64,000 bases of DNA from contig NC_088914.1 in assembly GCF_963576675.1 (NCBI RefSeq), positions 83,326,441 through 83,390,440 on the forward strand, read 5' to 3'. The notes under the pieces were generated by a model that was given only the letters and a program-made list of their open reading frames with translations, was not told the DNA's origin and ran no database searches. The position numbers and the translations under genes are program-made. Each line of letters opens with the position of its first letter. Positions within the stretch are counted from its first letter, which is position 1. This document shows positions 1 through 11,015 of the stretch, piece after piece. Source of the DNA: Euphorbia lathyris. Lineage: Eukaryota > Streptophyta > Magnoliopsida > Malpighiales > Euphorbiaceae.

Positions 1-730
1 CTAAACCTCCATTAATCAAGAGGACAAAGCTCTAAAACTTCAAAATTAATAACTGAATATTTTAAAAAATACAAATGTCAGTAGGGGAATTGCCCCTAGT
101 GCCCCCATACTGAATTCCCCCTGGTCATAACTACTGAAGTTTACTCATTTTTACGGTATTGACAGCTTATTTTCAAAACGAAACATAAAAACCACTATGA
201 TTATTGACCAGTCCTTAATAGGTAATCTTATCCTCTAAAGAGTTTGTTTGGATGCTGAGAAAATGAATACTCATTTCCTTTACTTGTTGCACCTTTTTTT
301 CTCACATAAATTGAAATTTTGCTTGAATTTAGTTCCAAGCAGTGAAATTTTGTCGTTTCAGTGGAAATTTGTAGAATTCATTCATAAAAACATTTTGGAT
401 AGTTGTTGATATACAAATGGATTTCAATCTTCAATCTTGTTATATTATGTTATGATGATTGGTTATTTCTTAACATGAGATTATTACTCTGACAAATATT
501 CTTTATTATTTAATTTCAGTATCAATCAATTCAGTAGCATTAACTATCATTACTTTTTATAATTATTGCTATTTTTTAAGGATCGTATTATTATTTCAGT
601 TTCAGTAGAATTCAGTTAGTAGCATTCAATTCAGTTTTTTTCAGTAAAAAAGAACAGAGTCTAATTTGCTTTGATTGGTAGTTTCTAAACTTATGCATGA
701 GAATATCCGATATTCATTCTAATTTCCCTT
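1..730. other. AT-rich intergenic DNA, no gene seen
   Basis: No convincing reading frame is present. Bases near 110-175 weakly resemble the end of the TIR element at 3318-3850 (the phrase 'ctactgaagtttac' followed by a 'tttttacggtat' stretch), which suggests an old remnant. Short phrases such as CAATTCAG and AGTAGCATT recur between 525 and 635. Nothing else can be supported. Confidence 0.5.
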
Positions 731-1553
731 TGTCAGATCATAATATAAAATCTACGATTGGACCTTAACTACCAGCTCAAACTTTTAGTTCAATAGTTCC
801 ATAATATGGTATCAGAGCTTCTTGGACCAAACCGTCAAGGGTTTGAGTCTTGGCAACCTCATCAATTTGTGGAATTAAAAACACATGGCGGAATGAGCCT
901 ATGTTATACAAGCTGCAAGCCCATGAGACATTTGTGTGTGGGGTGTGTCAGATCTTAATATAAATAAGATCTACGATCCGGTCTTACATAAGAGCTCGAA
1001 CTTTTAGTTCAATTGGTTCTAGGGGTGAGCATGGTCCGGTTTGATTCAAAAACCGAACCAAACTCAAACCAAATTACGTCTATTTTTTAGGACCAAACCA
1101 AATTATAATTCGGTTTGGTTTGGACCGAACTAAATTATTTTGGTCCGGTCCGGTTTGGTTCATATTTGGACCAAACAAAGCACTAGAGACCTATAATTAC
1201 TTGTACCTTCACTAACTAAACAAAATAATCATATAATTAGTTTTTCCTTTGTATATATAATCAGTTGAGAGAGAAAAAACATGTTTAATTGTTTTTTCTT
1301 TTCTATATATAATTAGTTAATTAATTTAAAACCTTAAAAATTAAGAGTAGTACATATTATATTTCGGTTTGGTTTTGTTCGGTTTTTGACCGGACCGAAC
1401 CGAACCGAACCGAAAACCAAACTAGCTTAAAAATTAGGACTGAACCAAACTAAAATATAATTCGGTCTGGTTTGGTTCAGTTTTTTCGGTCCGGTTTTTT
1501 GGGTCTTTAGGTTTTCAGTTCGGTTCTGCTCACCCCTAATTGGTTCTATGACA
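731..1553 (+). mobile_element. TRIM (miniature LTR retrotransposon) with a nested TIR element
   Basis: A left LTR of about 76 bp (731-806) starts TGTCAGATCATAATA. It is followed at once by TGGTATCAGAGCT at 807-819, the standard primer-binding site complementary to initiator-Met tRNA. A short non-coding interior ends in a G-rich purine-type tract (TGTGTGGGGTG), and the right LTR begins at 946 with TGTCAGATCTTAATA. The right LTR is interrupted at 1020 by another element and resumes after 1547, ending in TGACA at 1553. The interior has no coding capacity, so the element depends on enzymes of another element. The left LTR end is degenerate (ATAATA in place of TGACA) and no target duplication is visible, so the outer ends are approximate. 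It belongs to the same family as the TRIM at 49356-49635. Confidence 0.75.
1021..1537. mobile_element. Non-autonomous TIR element (Mutator-like) inside the TRIM 3' LTR
   Basis: The termini are inverted (AGGGGTGAGCA at the left, TGCTCACCCCT at the right). The flanks carry the 10-bp direct repeat AATTGGTTCT (1011-1020 and 1538-1547), which is one copy of host TRIM sequence duplicated on insertion. The interior is rich in short CCGAACCGAAC / GGTTTGGTTCGG motifs in both orientations, so most of the element can fold back on itself. It codes for nothing. A 9-10 bp target duplication with TIRs fits the Mutator superfamily; that assignment is an inference from the duplication length. Confidence 0.7.
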
Positions 1554-1634
1554 CAATTCAATCTAGTAAAAACAAAACAAAAAAACACAAACATCGAGAC
1601 AAAAGAGAAATTATTTTATTCAAACGAGAAGTTA

Positions 1635-2024
1635 TTACATAAGGGAGAAGGAAGGAGCAGCAGCAGCAGAAGGAGCAATAGAAGGAGGAGAAACATAAGA
1701 ACTATTATTATCACAATAACCCCTAAGTATATTAGCTTGATCAGCACTAAACCCCAGAGAGGAAAACATAGCAGGCCAGCAATTATGAGTGATAATATCA
1801 ATAGAACGACAGCACTTTGATCCAATTTCAGTTTCCCCATTCAGGAAAAACAATATGATTTCATTCGAGCACGATTTTATCTCCACAAGCGCGCTCCAGC
1901 ACTCGCCCAACGTAGCCATTTTACCATTGCCATTGTCCGCTTCGATCAACATATTCCTCGCCGCGTACCCACTCGATATCATCAACACCAAACTCAACAC
2001 CATGCACATTATTTTGTAACCCAT
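1635..2024 (-). CDS. EC1-like egg cell-secreted protein (prolamin-like domain)
   Basis: A complete intronless frame encodes 129 residues. Residues 1-22 form a hydrophobic signal peptide ending near GYAA, so the product is secreted. The mature part has six cysteines in the EC1 arrangement: GECW, then KSCSNEI, an adjacent CC pair after IGSK, HNCWPAMF, and LRGYC near residue 104, followed by a low-complexity Ser/Ala/Pro tail. The 'CW..L..I.SCSNEI..FFLNG' and 'IG.KCC..I..I...CWP.MF..LGF' blocks match the family signature. Known family members are released by the egg cell at sperm arrival and activate sperm before gamete fusion; this role is carried over by family similarity. The ATG at 2022-2024 is the only start ahead of the signal peptide. 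A TATA-like box lies about 50 bp upstream. The gene is isolated among transposons but shows no damage. Confidence 0.88.
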   Translation of the reverse strand: MGYKIMCMVLSLVLMISSGYAARNMLIEADNGNGKMATLGECWSALVEIKSCSNEIILFFLNGETEIGSKCCRSIDIITHNCWPAMFSSLGFSADQANILRGYCDNNSSYVSPPSIAPSAAAAPSFSLM

Positions 2025-2073
2025 TTTTGTTTGTGTTTGTGTTCGTGATTGTTAGGGAAAACGGGTTGTATGA

Positions 2074-2082
2074 TATTTATAG
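2074..2082 (-). promoter_or_regulatory. TATA-like box of the EC1-like gene
   Basis: The minus strand reads CTATAAATA about 50 bases before the start codon at 2024. The spacing suits a short leader, as is common in this gene family. Confidence 0.55.
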
Positions 2083-2534
2083 TGTAGAGATTATAGAGTG
2101 AACAGTTTATGTAATAATTATGTAATTATTGTTAACATAAATTTCATTTAATTGGGCATATGGAAAGCCTTATGTAACTCGTAAAATTGATTGATTGCCA
2201 TTAAACCATAATTGCAACATAAAATATCATTTAACTCCCACATTGAAACAGTAAATGTATCTAAAATAAAAAAGAAATACGTCGACCTATTCATTGAGAA
2301 AATGTTTAGGTGTTCAGTAGAAATTTATATTAGTTCATCATTTTACAAATTCTATGGCTACCTATTTTTTGGAAGAAAAATTAAAAAAAAAAAAAGAGAG
2401 AGAAAATGATATTAACTTTGGAAGAAAATAGAAGGGAGGAAGATAAGTTATTTTAGGGGTAAAATGGGGATAGGAACAAATAATAGGAGGAGAGAGGATG
2501 AAATTACAAGTTATAAAAGAATTCAAATGTGGAA

Positions 2535-2630
2535 ATAATGGACCGATGGCCGTAGTGGATCGGATGTAATGGACCCAACCAAATAATGGACCGATGGCCG
2601 TAGTGGATCGGGTGTAATGGACCCAACCAA
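2535..2630. repeat. Tandem duplication, two 48-bp units
   Basis: Two adjacent near-identical copies of a 48-bp unit contain GACCGATGGCCGTAGTGGAT at 2541 and again at 2589. They differ by one substitution visible by eye (CGGATG versus CGGGTG). The surrounding 2025-3098 region is AT-rich with no gene; 2745-2855 holds phrases (TAAAGTTTAGTGG, GTGTAATTTACA) like one end of the TIR element at 3318-3850. Confidence 0.8.
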
Positions 2631-3098
2631 TGAAAAAAAGAAAAGCATACTACTATATTGGGTATAGTAGATGATTAGTGTAAAAAAAATGCACATTTGT
2701 CATATTTCTATTGGCAAGGTTCAATAGATCGAGACCATAGTAGAATTTCTCGTAAAGTTTAGTGGTTTCCATATTACGATTTAAAGTTTAGTGGTCATAT
2801 TATGAAAATACGTAAAGTTTAGCGGCAATGGGTGTAATTTACATGTAGAAAAGATGATAAGTGATTTACTAAGGTATTATTACATGAATCCATACAAATT
2901 AAGTTTTAAGTGTTAACATTGCGAGAAAAAAGAGGAAGAAATTAGGATTTCAAGTCACTTAAACTACATTTCGAGTTCGAATCCTAGTATACGCATAAAG
3001 CTTTAAATGGGAAAGGATTCACTTCGAGGGTGTCTGACGATCCTTGAACCGAGAAATCGAATAAACTATAAAAAAAATAAGTACAAGATTTTAAAAGG

Positions 3099-3302
3099 CT
3101 TAATACCTTCGCGGCCCCTAAAGGTGTATTGGAACAAATGTATAAGGTGTTTTGGGATGTGTACTCAATGTAATGTTATGTATGAAAAAAAAAAGCCAAA
3201 TTGATGACATTGTCGGGTTGATTGGGTTGATAGGTTAGCTATTAAGTAGAAAAGGCTAAATGATAAAATGGGACAAATTTAGGAGGCCGCAAAGGTATTA
3301 AG
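3099..3302. mobile_element. Short TIR element (MITE-like)
   Basis: Inverted ends CTTAATACCTTCGCGGCC (3099 on) and GGCCGCAAAGGTATTAAG (ending 3302) enclose about 170 bp of non-coding sequence. No clear target duplication was found, so the superfamily is left open. A related single end (GAAAGGTATTAAG) appears near 55300. Confidence 0.55.
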
Positions 3303-3317
3303 AGAAAGCATTTTATA

Positions 3318-3850
3318 AGGTAAATTACACTCATGGCTACTGAACTTTACTAATTTTCACGATATGGCCACTGAACTTTATCAATTTTCACAGTATGGTC
3401 ACTGAACTTTAAAATGTAACATAAAATTCACTGATTTACATTTTGTTACATTTATGGCTTCTAAACTTCAATCAACGTCTCAAAATAAAAAAATTCAAAG
3501 AATTAATAATATTTTAAGCAACTTTAATTCTTGAAAATTTTCGTTTTGATGTTATTTAGGTGTTGTTTGGTTAAGGGATAAAGTGGATTTTTAGAGAGAG
3601 AAAGCTTCAAAATTGGTGATTTTGGAAAATAAAAAATGTGGTTTCATAGCAAATGTCGTTTTGAACAACCTTAATCCTTGAATATTTTAATTTTGAGATC
3701 ATTAAAGGTCATTTTGAGGAGTTAGTTAAAATTCAGTCCCCACATAGGTAACAAAGTGTAAAGTTCAATGGTTTTTATATTATATTTTAAAGTTCAGTGA
3801 TCATATCGTGAAAATTGATAAAATTTAGTAACCATGGGTTTAATTTACCT
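3318..3850. mobile_element. Fold-back TIR element (Mutator-like) with 10-bp target duplication
   Basis: The left end AGGTAAATTACACTCATGG and right end CCATGGGTTTAATTTACCT are inverted, and the similarity continues inward for about 100 bp with the repeated phrase 'CACTGAACTTTA'. The element is flanked by GCATTTTATA on both sides (3308-3317 and 3851-3860). It has no coding capacity. The size (533 bp), long TIRs and 9-10 bp duplication fit a Mutator-type MITE. Confidence 0.75.
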
Positions 3851-4183
3851 GCATTTTATATGTAAAAGTATATTGAATTTGAGATTTTTAAAAATATATT
3901 TCTTGTGTTTTCAAAAAAAAATTGTTTTTTTAACCTGAGTAATTTTTTTTTTTTCTAGTTGAGCCAGTTAAACAATTTGAAGTGACAGAGAACTCTTCCA
4001 TCTCATAACTGCCACTCTGTCCATCTCCATTCTTCCTTCTTTTTCTTCTTCATCTTTATTTCTTTCCTTCAAATCTTACTCTTTAAAGACTAAGGAACTA
4101 AATCTACACTAAAGAGGGGGAATGAAGATTGCCTTCCTTCTTTCTTCATCCTCCTTTAATCTATGGCTTTATCTTTATTTTTT

Positions 4184-4741
4184 GGGTAATTAATTTATTA
4201 GTCTCTATATTTTGATAAAACACACTGTTTAGTCCCTGTATTTTTAAAAACACATGGTAAGGTCTTTAACCTTTTTCTCAGTGAACTGTTTAGTCATTCC
4301 GTCTGTTTGTTAGATTTTTTACCGTTATGACTTCGAAAATGACTAAATTACCCTTTACTATTTACCTTCAAACTTCAGAAGAGGAAATCCAATTTAAAAG
4401 AAGAAAATATTTGTACGGAGAACAAGAAAAAGAACAGACCCAATGCTTACGAATTTGAACGATTAAGAAGAAAATCAAGAAGAAGAACACTCAAAGTTGA
4501 TTTCAGATGCATTAGAGTTTAAAGGAAAAGAAAATAAAGGAAAAGAAGAATGCAAATCCAAATTGACTAACAGAATTTTCATGAGAGTCAAACGGCAAGG
4601 ACTAAACAGTTCACCAAGAAAAACGTTAGGGACTATACAGTTCACCGAAAAAAATGTTAGGGACTTTACCATGTGTTTTTTAAAATAAAGGACTAAACAG
4701 TGTGTTTTGTCAAAATATAGGGACTAATAAATTAATTACCC
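4184..4741. mobile_element. TIR element (Mutator-like) with 9-bp target duplication
   Basis: The left end GGGTAATTAATTTATTAGTC and right end GACTAATAAATTAATTACCC are exact inverse complements over 20 bases. Similarity extends inward through the phrases 'CACACTGTTTAGTCC' and 'GGACTAAACAGTGTG'. TTATTTTTT flanks both sides (4175-4183, 4742-4750). The flank is low complexity, so the duplication alone is weaker evidence than the TIRs. No coding capacity. Confidence 0.75.
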
Positions 4742-5490
4742 TTATTTTTTTAGTTTTTTTATCAGTAGTTTTTCTTTCTGTTTGGTTAAATTCTATACTT
4801 TTCATCGGATTTTTTCGTCTGATTTGCATTTGTTTACTATAACTCTTCAATTTACATTCTTTTCAGGTTTAGCAAGAGCAGAAGCGCATTATCTTATACG
4901 TAGATCCATGGATCTATGAGGTTGCACCATTAGAAATGATTTAGATTCGAATGGCCGAAAGAAATTAAATGATGATGATTGGTTTGCAGCTGCTTTCATA
5001 CGAATTTGCATTAAAGAGAAGTATGAGATTTGTTGTGTTTTTATTTTAGTTGTACCTTTTATGGTTTTTTTTGCTCTTTGTAATCTGTTTATTCCCTTTG
5101 TGGTTTTTGTATAGACTTTAGTCTGTACTTGAGTGAGGTTTTATTCCTTGTTATTGTTGTTTTGTACTTGAACTTGTTCATCTAATATAATATATAAGTA
5201 TTTTCTATCAAAAAAAATTGTAATTTTTTTTATAAAATGTGAGAATCTAAATTTTTAAAGACGATTGTACAAAAAAAAGGACTTAAAAAGTTTAAATTTC
5301 GTAATTATAGAATTGAATTGAAGTAACTTGAAGGAATGGAAAGTAACTGTAACTATAAGAATATTCCGAAATAAAAATAATGTAGATGTAAAGTAAAAGA
5401 TTCTCTCAGTGCTGGGGTGAAATAAAAAATCATTTTATTTCATTAAAATATCAAAAATAAAGGGAAAAATAATTTTATTTTATTGTACTG
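4742..5490. other. Intergenic stretch without a recognised gene
   Basis: AT-rich DNA. A short less AT-rich patch near 4866-5035 looks slightly exon-like, with an AG-ended pyrimidine tract before it, but no conserved frame can be read in it. Confidence 0.4.
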
Positions 5491-5683
5491 AGGGCGAGCC
5501 TTGGCGCAACGGTAAACGTTGTTGTCGTGTGACCAAGAGGTCACGGGTTCGAGTCTTAGGAGCGGTCTCTTGCCAAATAAATTGGCAGAGGAAGGCTTGC
5601 CCCCAGTACACCCTTGTGGTGGGACCCCTCTCCGGACCCTCGCTCAGCGGGGACGCGTAGTGCGACCGGACCGCCCTTTTTTT
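5491..5683 (+). mobile_element. tRNA-derived SINE, Au-type
   Basis: The 5' part is tRNA-like, with an A box (TTGGCGCAACGGT, near 5501) and a B box (GGGTTCGAGTCTT, near 5545), the internal RNA polymerase III promoter. The non-tRNA body contains the conserved blocks CAGTACACCCTTGTGG and CGCTCAGCGGGGACGCG, and the element ends in a T run at 5677-5683. This layout and sequence match the widespread plant Au SINE family. It is essentially full length (about 193 bp) and unrearranged, so fairly young. A clear target duplication was not found. Confidence 0.85.
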
Positions 5684-7536
5684 AGTAAAATTAAACAAAA
5701 CAAAAAACATTCAGTACGTCTCGGTGACATGGGGTGTTGAAATTTTTTTCCTTTTTTCGATTGCTCTGTCTCAGTAAGACTGAATCACGTCTCGACGAGA
5801 TGCAGTCATGAAGCTGTTTTTCTGGACATTAATTTATGCATCCACTATCCACGTTTTTTGGCATATCTCTGAAATATGAATTAGTGGAAATGATGGGAGA
5901 GAAAAATGGAAATCATAAGATATGAAGTTTGAATTTATTTGCTATCAAGAGAATAATCAATCTTTTTGCAACCCAACCAATCCAACAAAAACTTCAGCTC
6001 CTTAATCAGAGAATAATCAGCTTTTTTGCAACCCAAATTCGATTCTTTCAAACTCTTTTTTTTTGCAGACATTTTTCAATTTCTTCAAGCTTCTAATTCA
6101 TATTTTCGATTCTTTCAAACTCTTTTTTTTGCAGACATTTTTCAATTTCTTCAAACTTCTAAATCAAGTTTCTATCAATCCACTGTTATTATCTTTTCCA
6201 AAACTCTCAACCAACCACAACCTCAATCATCCCCTACAGCAGAAATCTAGTTCTTCCTTTGAAATTGTTCTTCCAAAATCTTTTTTTCCAAGCAATCAAG
6301 CTTTGTTCTAAAGCTTTAATATTCGTCTTTACGCATTTAATTTCATTTCCCAAACCTTCAATTTGTTTGAAACCAAGGTCGCATCAAGTCACCACCATCA
6401 TCTTCTTCAAAACTAACAAACATCTTTCAACATAAGTGCCAACTTTCGTTCTATATTTTCGTTCAATTCTCTGTTTGATCAATCATAATAGTTGTCATCC
6501 ACACCACGAGACTATTTTCAGCTTCAGACACCGATGAGTCATCAATTCACTTCCAATTTCAAGTCTGTGATTTTCAATTTCAGCTTTTCTCAATATTTTC
6601 ATTCGGTTTTTATCAAACGTAATTTTTCTAAGAAATTAACGTAGCTTTCAGTTGTAATTATCGCTTTCGTTTCTAATTTTCATCATTTGTAATCAAAACA
6701 ATATTTATAAAATCAATAAAAAAAGGAAAAATTCCCAAATCATTTGTGTTGATTTCATTTTAGTCACGATTGCTTTAGCTAGTTAAACTTTCTATAGTGG
6801 AGCTAGGAACCCAATAATGATATTTATCAATACTTGTATCCCTCGCCCAATCATTTCATTTTCTAAAAGTCAAGTTTAACGTGTATTTTTACAACCCGAA
6901 ACCAAAAAAAAATTAATGGCACGCCCGCACAATCACTCGTAAAATCCAAGGTTGAAACCAGGATATTCCAAAAATATCGCCAGCGTCGTGTTTGAGACTA
7001 GTTTTTGTGTTGAACATGATTATCAAAATCGGACCGGTCAAAGAACTTGTAAGGACAAATGGTTAAAAGTTTAAAGTTCAATCTGAGTTGAATTGGGATT
7101 GAACCGAGGTTCAAAAGATCATGTAAAAGTTAATATTTTTAGTTTTATTTAACCTTTTGATATACAGTAGTAAAACATTTATGATATCAAAATAATAAGT
7201 TCATAATAGAAAAAATTAAATTTAACATCATAATACTAAAATGATATAGTAAAATAGTAATTGATACATAAATGTCATTATTAACTCGAGTCTTATCTAA
7301 AACTAAAAGTTTATTTTTGGTTGCTTGCAAAGAGCGAATCAAATGAATCTAAATTATTATCTTTCGAGTTATCTCCAATATTACCATCTTCTTCTACATT
7401 GAGTAAGATAATAAATTACAAAATAATATGTATAAAAGATTAAAAAACAAAAATTAATAGATAGTAACATTAATCTTTAAAAAAAACAATATTGGTGTGG
7501 CTATAATTATATAGAAGTAATCATAGATATTAGTGG
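5684..7536. other. Intergenic DNA with a 67-bp tandem duplication
   Basis: No gene is seen. A 67-bp unit beginning GATTCTTTCAAACTC at 6041 is repeated at 6108; both copies contain TTTTGCAGACATTTTTCAAT. Two flanking copies of GAGAATAATCA (about 5950 and 6010) precede them. The rest is AT-rich with no structure that can be supported. Confidence 0.5.
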
Positions 7537-7712
7537 TTTTCACCTGGTCAGTGACTAACCAAGTAAATTTAGTCAATCATCATTAGATCTATAAGGTGTG
7601 AATCTAAGCCTTATGATATTTTTAATCTCCACCATATGATTTTTATAAACTTAAATCTAATGGTGATTGACCAAATTCACCTAGGCAGTCACTGATCAGG
7701 TGAAAATTACAC
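7537..7712. mobile_element. Fold-back MITE-like element
   Basis: The left part TTTTCACCTGGTCAGTGACT pairs with the right part AGTCACTGATCAGGTGAAAA, and pairing continues inward through 'TTAGTCAATCATCATTAGAT' and 'ATCTAATGGTGATTGACC', making one large hairpin. Near-identical 11-bp direct repeats flank it (GATATTAGTGG at 7526-7536, GATATCAGTGG at 7713-7723) and may be the target duplication. Non-coding. Confidence 0.6.
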
Positions 7713-7784
7713 GATATCAGTGGAATAAAGTAAAAAAAAAAGTTAGAAAGAATGTCTAGAGTCTAATTTCCCAATTCCAACACA

Positions 7785-8060
7785 ATAACAAACTTTGTCG
7801 CAACCGGATTTTTAGGACGTGGGCGCCAGTGTTAAAATTGGTTAATAGTTTAGTTTTTTCTGATGTTAAATTACTTTTTAGAATCGCCACCAATCAAAAT
7901 TAAGACGTGCTTGGACACCGAAATTAGGTAAATTTTAATGGATAAGAGAGTCTGTGAAATGGAGATTTTAGGTTCGTTTATCGATTACACGTAGGGAAAA
8001 AAATCTTGAGTAAATCATCCTACCCAGTCCAAAATTGGTACTAAAGATGTGATTTATGTG
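7785..8060 (+). mobile_element. Remnant of a Ty3/gypsy LTR retrotransposon (Tat/Ogre-like leader)
   Basis: The phrases AGAATCGCCACCAATC, GGACACCGAAATTAGG, TTCGTTTATCGATTACA and GTAGGGAAAAAAATC occur in the order found in the LTR or leader of many Tat/Ogre-type plant gypsy elements. No coding region accompanies them, so this is a fragment. The assignment rests on recall of the family and would need a repeat-library match. Confidence 0.35.
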
Positions 8061-9733
8061 TTAATGCTTATCTGATTTATTATTATTTACATATTTTTTA
8101 TCTCTATGATATAAGGGTATAAATCGAGCCATTTCATTTAAATTAATTTTATTTTAACCAATCTTATATCCTTATGGCATAGACACATGGATTGAACCGT
8201 TTCATTTTAATTAATTTTATTTGATATACTTTCAAATATGAATTAATTCATTAGCCTTTATTATTAAACTTATTTAGAAACAACACCTAAAAGAAAACAC
8301 ATATATATTGAATTTAAACTTATTGAAATTAAATAGGAACATCACATATTGTAATGGGAATTTTCACATGCATCTTAAGCTAAACTATAAATAACTAAAT
8401 GTTTTAACTCTTATTAAGTTGGCTAAAAGGCAAAAAAAAAAAAAAAAAAAACAAAAAAAAAACAAAACAAGATGGGCTGAAAACATGATGGGTTAGGCTT
8501 GAATGAATCAAACTATTAATTTATTAATTTATGTCCAAAGCCCATTAGCCTTAAAGGCATTTCCTTCCATTATATATTGGACTTAATAAACACTAATATG
8601 ATTGTTGTTATGAGAGATAAATATATTTGTTTTTGAGATAGGGTGAGGAGATAAAAGAAAAATAAGAGTCTTATCCATCAAATGAGTGGTATAAAGGAGG
8701 TGAGATAAGTTCCTACAATTTTAATGAGATTGAAAAGTTCATCTTATCCACCAAATCAATATTATGTAACTTAAGTATGATTAATATAGTAAAATGTATT
8801 ATTTTATTCATATCCTTATCCACAAAATAAATATGGAATAATAATTCTCAAGTATCCTATCTTTATCTTTATCCTCATCAAATACCAAACGCCCCTTAAA
8901 TCTCTTATTCCCTTAAATTACAGAGACCTCTTTTGCACATTCATCTGACTCCTCCTTCTTAAATCTTACGCCTCTCATTCTCTCCTAAAAATGACAGATT
9001 TCATTCTACCTAAAGCTCCTTCAGCGTTGTCCTTTACCTCCAGCAACAACTCCCTAATGGTGGGTACTCTCAACGATGATGGTGATTTTAGCGGCATATT
9101 GCGCTTAAATAATTTTTATATTTTTGAAAATACAGAACTATATGAATAACGGAAAATGCCCCTTCTCTTCCCAGCCATCGCCAATCCACTCTCTCTCTCT
9201 CTCTCCCTCTCCCTCTTTGTCGTTTAAATCGATCGTGGTTCTTACAGGTATAATTCTTGCATGTTTGGGTTCTTGCATTTTTCTTCCGTTTTCACTTCTC
9301 ATTTTATTTTTTACTCTTATTCCCTTAGATTAATTGAAGAAAAGGAAAATGAGAACGAGAGAAACCAGTTGAGGGAGACCAAACAAGAGAAAATTTCAAC
9401 ATCTTCATTACTCCCTCCATTAGACTACATATGACTATATGCATTAACCACATAAACCCCTACATTCACCCTTTTACATTATCCTCAACATTAACATACT
9501 AGACATGACTATTTGCATTATCAACATGAACCCATACACCCACAACACCTACATTAAACTCTACATAACATTGTTACCATCTACCACTCTCACATGTTTG
9601 TCTAATTAATTAAAATATATATCCCAATTATCATAATTCTTATTCAAGTCTACCATGTAACATATTACCTTATCATTTACAATTTCTTCATAAACCCACT
9701 TCCCTCTCAACCCTATAACATAATACCATATCA
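8061..9733. other. Intergenic DNA without a supported gene
   Basis: The stretch contains an A-rich run at about 8431-8470, a CT-rich microsatellite at about 9190-9215, and a short open frame at 8991-9149 (53 codons) that is not recognised and has no supporting context. Confidence 0.5.
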
Positions 9734-11015
9734 TGTTGGTCTCTTGTGAGGTTAGATTAGTTCCAAAGAGGGGTGAATGGAACTATTGGTTAATTTTAAC
9801 CTTTTACAATTTTACCCACTTAAAATTCAATAGCATAGATTCAATATTTCGGAGTCAAATGCAAGTTCTGTGTACTAAGTTAATCAGTCAATAGAGCTTG
9901 ATTCTACTTCTAACTTTATTTTGCGGAAGACAGCTCACACAGAAGGGCTTCTGTATAGATTTTAAGGTTAGCGATCTATTGATGCACAATAGTCAGAGCT
10001 TATATGTGAGATAACCCGTTTAGAGCATGCAATATCAGAAGTAAGTAAAGGCAGAGTTAGAAGAGAGTTACTCAGCGATTTATACTAGTTCGGCCTCTTG
10101 ACTACATCTAGTTGTCAGAATACCTTCTTATGAGTTTTAATCCACTTTGAACTCTTTACTAGTAGAGCACACACTTTTACAATAGATATATAGGTTCTGT
10201 AAAGTAAGTTCCTTTACAATCCACACTCAGCTATCTATCTCTCTAGATGTTCACTTAAAACCAGAGCGACCAGAAGAGCTTCTGATCTTTTTACAATCGA
10301 TGATTTGTTCTAATCTAGAACCCTGATGAAGTACTATCTCTCTATTGTACTTTACACAAATATTGAATTGAATGTCTAATAAATAATATTGCTCTAATTT
10401 CACTTGAAAAGCTTTTCTATCTCTTTTAAGCGTGTAAGATTCGTCAACTTGAGAAGTGAGCTTTGCACTGGTATTTACAGTGGAAGCTTTACTAGGAGTT
10501 TCGTTTGAAATTCAAACTAGCCGTTTGGAGGGAAATAGCTTCTGTGAACATCAGATTCTGACTTCTGTACTTATAGTCCAAAAGGTTACCATTGTCGAAG
10601 GATGGGTTCCCTGTCTAGAGCCACATTCTTCTATCTTCTGATTGTGGCAGAGTTGCAGTCTGCAAACTTTCTACTTTTGGTAACAAAAGAGTCGTTGAGG
10701 GAACAAAGCTTATGTAGCTTGTCCTTTTTCCATATTGGGAACGGGGTGATGTGACTCAATGTCAACGCATATTTTGTTCTACAAATGCTTATGGGCTTTT
10801 GATTTCCTGGCCAGATTTAAGGCTTGAGCCTTTGTCTTTCTACGACCTTTTTGCCTTGTGTTTAATTTAAATGCTAAAGTCATAATAAACATTAACAAAC
10901 TCATTAGTATAAATTAAACTTAATTTAAGACTTAAATTAAATATTTTGAGGATCTAATTTTCTTATTAATTATTTTTGTCAGAATAAAAAAACTCATGGA
11001 AATTGTGTTTCAACA
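9734..11015. mobile_element. Solo LTR (1,282 bp)
   Basis: The sequence begins TGTTGGTCTC and ends GTTTCAACA, giving the canonical TG...CA ends with a 5-bp inverted terminus (TGTTG/CAACA). It is flanked by the 5-bp direct repeat TATCA (9729-9733 and 11016-11020). There is no second LTR, primer site or coding region next to it, so it is best read as a solo LTR left by recombination between the two LTRs of a full element. Superfamily is not determined. Orientation is unknown. Confidence 0.75.

Noticed and set aside
5491..5683. tRNA gene
   Set aside because: A and B boxes are present but the acceptor arms do not pair and the sequence continues as a SINE body with a T-run end.
8991..9149. 53-codon frame starting MTDFILPKAPSALSF
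   Set aside because: Too short to support alone; no family recognised and no gene signals around it. It could be a gene fragment.
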